8,088 nucleotides of DNA from an uncultured Collinsella sp. (lineage in GTDB: Bacteria > Actinomycetota > Coriobacteriia > Coriobacteriales > Coriobacteriaceae). Position numbers and translations under genes: made by a program. This document shows, one piece after another, positions 6,266-8,088 of the stretch. The stretch is taken from positions 1 to 8,088 of the forward strand of contig CABSBA010000066.1 in the NCBI GenBank assembly GCA_902475825.1. The letters run 5' to 3'. Each line of letters begins with the position of its first letter. Position 1 is the stretch's first letter. The notes beneath the pieces were generated by a model, which was not told the origin of the DNA, searched no databases, and saw only the letters and a list, made by a program, of their open reading frames with translations.

Positions 6266-7111
6266 GTGTCGGATCAGACAAAGCAACAAGAAACTCGCAG
6301 TCTGCCTGCGACGTTTGCTAAGAACGAATTTGAGAAGGACGCGTTTATCCTTCGTCAGCTGGTTACCAAGGATTTTAAGATCAAGTATCGCCGTAGCGTT
6401 CTGGGCGTCGCATGGTCGGTGCTCAACCCGCTGCTGATGATGATCGTCATGGCCATCGTGTTCTCGACGATTTTTGGCCAGGGCCGCAATGGCTCAATGA
6501 CGCCCGAGATGTACCCGCTGTACTTGATCGTGGGTAACATTACCTTTGCCGTCATGTCTGAGTCTACTAACCAGGCCCTGACGTCGATCGTGGGCGCTGC
6601 CCCTCTGCTCAAGAAGGTTAAGGTGCACCGCTGGGTTTTCCCGGTGCAGAAGGTGCTCTTCTCGCTGGTCAACTTTGCCTTCTCGCTGGTCGCCGTCGCC
6701 ATCGTCATGCTGTGGTTCCACGTTATGCCTTCTTGGCACCTCATTCTGCTGCCGGTTTGCCTGCTGCTGCTTATGTGCTTCTGCATGGGTCTGGGCATGA
6801 TGCTCTCTGCTCTTACGGTCTTTTTCCGCGACGTTATGCATCTATGGAGCGTCGTCATTACGGCGTGGACTTACATTACGCCCATCTTCTGGACGACTGA
6901 CTTCGTTGCGCAAATGCCGCATCTCGTGCGCATTCTGGTCTATGCGAACCCCATGTACAACTATCTGCAGTTTATGCGCGACATCTTCCTGTTCCAGACT
7001 ACGCCCTCGCTTATGACGTTTGGTATGTGCGTCGCTTGGGCGGTCCTTGCTCTTGCCGTTGGCTACACCGTGTTCCATAAGTCCGAGCGCAAGTTCATCC
7101 TCTACATCTAA
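6266..7111 (+). CDS. wzm: ABC-2 type polysaccharide exporter, membrane subunit (Wzm/TagG/RgpC-like)
   Basis: A 281-residue permease of typical length. An amphipathic N-terminus with LVTKDFKIKYRRSVLG (32-47) leads into WSVLNPLLMM, the conserved entry to the first helix. Six hydrophobic segments are visible at about 44-70, 82-100, 124-151, 157-187, 193-209 and 249-270. FFRDVMHLW (186-194) and YANPMYNYLQFMRD (226-239) are hallmarks of polysaccharide and polyol-phosphate ABC exporters. It should form the transmembrane channel that moves an undecaprenyl-linked glycan outward, powered by the ATPase encoded next. With dTDP-rhamnose genes close by, a rhamnose-containing wall polysaccharide is a plausible cargo, but this is inference; a teichoic-acid-like polymer is the main alternative. 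The GTG start is chosen for its Shine-Dalgarno, and the gene ends in TAA merged with the next ribosome site. Confidence 0.9.
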   Translation: MSDQTKQQETRSLPATFAKNEFEKDAFILRQLVTKDFKIKYRRSVLGVAWSVLNPLLMMIVMAIVFSTIFGQGRNGSMTPEMYPLYLIVGNITFAVMSESTNQALTSIVGAAPLLKKVKVHRWVFPVQKVLFSLVNFAFSLVAVAIVMLWFHVMPSWHLILLPVCLLLLMCFCMGLGMMLSALTVFFRDVMHLWSVVITAWTYITPIFWTTDFVAQMPHLVRILVYANPMYNYLQFMRDIFLFQTTPSLMTFGMCVAWAVLALAVGYTVFHKSERKFILYI

Positions 7112-7115
7112 GGAG
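7111..7115 (+). promoter_or_regulatory. Ribosome binding site for wzt, fused to the wzm stop codon
   Basis: AGGAG at 7111-7115 overlaps the last base of the wzm TAA (7109-7111). It lies 7 bases before ATG 7123 and only 4 before an in-frame GTG at 7120, so ATG 7123 is the better start. The layout implies translational coupling of the two transporter subunits. Confidence 0.75.
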
Positions 7116-7122
7116 TGCTGTG

Positions 7123-7890
7123 ATGACTGAATCTGTTGTTGATTACAGCGAGCAGCCTCTGGCTGTCGAGGTCGACGACGTCACCATGATCTTTAACATG
7201 GCGTCCGAGTCGCTGACCAACCTCAAGGAGTACTTCATCAAGCTTGCCAAGCACGAACTGTTCTTTGAGGAGTTTAGGGCGCTCAAGCATATCTCGTTTG
7301 ATATTCATCGTGGCGAGGTCGTGGGCCTGGTCGGCACCAATGGCTCCGGCAAGTCCACGATGCTCAAGATTATCGCTGGCGTGCTTGAGCCTAGCGAGGG
7401 CAGCGTTAAGGTGCACGGTAACATCGCGCCGTTGATTGAGCTTGGTGCCGGCTTTGACCCCGAGCTGACTGCCCGCGAGAACATCTATCTGAACGGCGCC
7501 CTGCTCGGCTATACCAAGGAGTTCATCGACGCCAACTTTGACGGCATTATTGAGTTTGCCGAGCTGCAGAACTTTGTCGATATGCCGCTTAAGAACTTCT
7601 CCTCGGGCATGGTGGCGCGTATCGCCTTTGCAATCGCAACGATTACCGAGCCCGATATTCTGATCGTTGACGAGACGCTGTCCGTCGGTGACGTGTTCTT
7701 CCAGCAGAAGTGCGAGGACCGTATCCAGCACTTTATCCAGAGCGGCGACGTGACGGTTCTGTTCGTTTCGCACTCCATGGAGCAGGTTGAGCGCATCTGC
7801 CAGCGTGCCGTTTGGATTGAGAAGGGTGACCTTCGCATGGATGGCCCGGTCGATGAGGTTTGTAAGGCGTATCGCGAGCAGTTCAACTAG
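7123..7890 (+). CDS. wzt: ABC-type polysaccharide exporter, ATPase subunit (short Wzt/TagH/RgpD-like)
   Basis: A 255-residue ATPase. After an N-terminal stretch rich in aromatic and charged residues (24-52) come RALKHISFDIHRGEVVGLVG and Walker A GTNGSGKST (71-79, Lys77). PLIELGAGFDPELTARENI (103-121) is diagnostic for the polysaccharide-exporter class. The signature is the class variant NFSSGM (158-163) instead of LSGGQ. Walker B is DILIVDE (178-184, catalytic Glu184), followed by LSVGD, and the switch histidine is in VSHS (His217). It binds and hydrolyses ATP at the inner membrane face to drive the Wzm channel. The protein ends about where the nucleotide-binding domain ends, so it lacks the C-terminal carbohydrate-binding domain of long Wzt proteins that read a capped glycan end. 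That points to a cap-independent exporter of the KpsT, TagH or short-Wzt kind. ATG 7123 is preferred over the adjacent GTG 7120 for spacing. Confidence 0.93.
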   Translation: MTESVVDYSEQPLAVEVDDVTMIFNMASESLTNLKEYFIKLAKHELFFEEFRALKHISFDIHRGEVVGLVGTNGSGKSTMLKIIAGVLEPSEGSVKVHGNIAPLIELGAGFDPELTARENIYLNGALLGYTKEFIDANFDGIIEFAELQNFVDMPLKNFSSGMVARIAFAIATITEPDILIVDETLSVGDVFFQQKCEDRIQHFIQSGDVTVLFVSHSMEQVERICQRAVWIEKGDLRMDGPVDEVCKAYREQFN

Positions 7891-7892
7891 GT

Positions 7893-7898
7893 TATAAT
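7893..7898 (+). promoter_or_regulatory. Putative -10 element of the tRNA-Arg promoter
   Basis: A perfect TATAAT starts 3 bases after the wzt stop. Initiation would be near 7905, followed by a leader of about 40 bases rich in CTTGC motifs and containing a small GCCTG-A-CAGGC inverted repeat (7906-7916). The GC-rich stretch just after the -10 (TTGCGCC) is like the discriminator of stringently controlled stable-RNA promoters. No clear -35 lies at 16-18 bases upstream, where the sequence is still wzt coding. Confidence 0.5.
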
Positions 7899-7944
7899 TA
7901 CTTGCGCCTGACAGGCTTGCGCTTGCTTGGGCGTGCGGTTATTT

Positions 7945-8021
7945 GCTCCATTAGCTCAGTTGGATAGAGCAGGGGACTTCTAATCCCAAGGTCGACGGTT
8001 CGAATCCGCCATGGAGCACCA
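7945..8021 (+). tRNA. tRNA-Arg (anticodon UCU)
   Basis: A complete 77-base cloverleaf with encoded CCA. The acceptor stem 7945-7951 pairs perfectly with 8011-8017, A8018 is the discriminator, and CCA is 8019-8021. The D stem is GCTC 7954-7957 with GAGC 7967-7970. The anticodon loop CTTCTAA (7977-7983) places TCT at 7979-7981, which reads AGA and probably AGG. The variable loop has 5 bases and the T loop TTCGAAT is at 7999-8005. A20 (7964) and C35 (7980) are the usual arginine identity bases. Two stems carry one mismatch each: G7972/A7988 at the top of the anticodon stem and A7995/C8009 in the T stem. Confidence 0.95.
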
Positions 8022-8031
8022 TCGTTTATTT

Positions 8032-8063
8032 AGCCCGGACCCCTTGGTGGTCTGGGCTTTTTT
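8032..8063 (+). terminator. Rho-independent terminator after tRNA-Arg
   Basis: Bases 8032-8041 (AGCCCGGACC) pair with 8049-8058 (GGTCTGGGCT), ten pairs including one G-T wobble (8037/8053). The loop is 7 bases and the T-run spans 8058-8063. It lies 10 bases after the tRNA CCA end and would also stop read-through from wzm-wzt. Confidence 0.92.
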
Positions 8064-8088
8064 CATATGCCGGTGTTTGTTATTCTTG

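Noticed and set aside
7108..7773. 221-codon minus-strand frame opposite wzt
   Set aside because: Mirrors the conserved ATPase gene and has no motif of its own.
7945..8088. tRNA 3' end as an integration site for a mobile element
   Set aside because: No integrase, direct repeat of the tRNA end or mobile gene is visible; the following sequence is an ordinary terminator and 25 further bases.
1..8088. CRISPR array, insertion sequence or phage genes
   Set aside because: No regularly spaced repeats, transposase motifs or terminal inverted repeats with target duplications were seen; the only large inverted repeat (176-234) encloses just a 13-base loop.

Overview
The window reads as an envelope-polysaccharide locus from a moderately high-GC Gram-positive bacterium. 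A Coriobacteriia member close to Collinsella is my best guess. It rests on the RmlC-RmlD fusion of the HAEPWDKF type (known to me from actinobacteria such as Bifidobacterium and Coriobacteriia), on purine-rich Shine-Dalgarno sites, on the mix of very GC-rich and mid-GC genes, and on a CCA-encoding tRNA gene. No rRNA or phylogenetic marker confirms it.

Left part (1-1724, plus strand, about 70% GC in the lines I sampled): the 3' end of rmlB (dTDP-glucose 4,6-dehydratase), a 114-base gap dominated by a very strong hairpin, and a fused rmlC-rmlD gene. Together with an rmlA presumed to lie upstream, these make dTDP-L-rhamnose.

Middle part (1764-6105, minus strand, about 50% GC in sampled lines): a compact three-gene operon read right to left. 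It holds two family-2 glycosyltransferases, each with two C-terminal membrane helices, then a large YfhO-family membrane protein. The layout resembles CsbB/GtrB-type systems, in which a GT2 loads a sugar on undecaprenyl phosphate and a YfhO-type GT-C enzyme transfers it to an envelope polymer outside the cell. rmlCD and this operon converge on one bidirectional terminator whose stem also encodes the last residues of the YfhO protein.

Right part (6106-8088): a 160-base divergent promoter region, then a plus-strand pair encoding an ABC-2 polysaccharide exporter (Wzm-like permease and short Wzt-like ATPase), then tRNA-Arg(UCU) and a rho-independent terminator. The last 25 bases (8064-8088) show nothing I can call.

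The genes make sense together: dTDP-rhamnose supplies a rhamnose-containing glycan, Wzm/Wzt moves a lipid-linked glycan across the membrane, and the GT2/GT2/YfhO set probably decorates it or another envelope polymer with sugars carried on undecaprenyl phosphate. Polymer and sugar identities cannot be read from the sequence. The least expected items are the 23-position hairpin between rmlB and rmlCD, the pairing of two lipid-sugar synthase-like GT2s with one YfhO and no visible flippase, and the apparent active-site substitutions in the RmlC domain.
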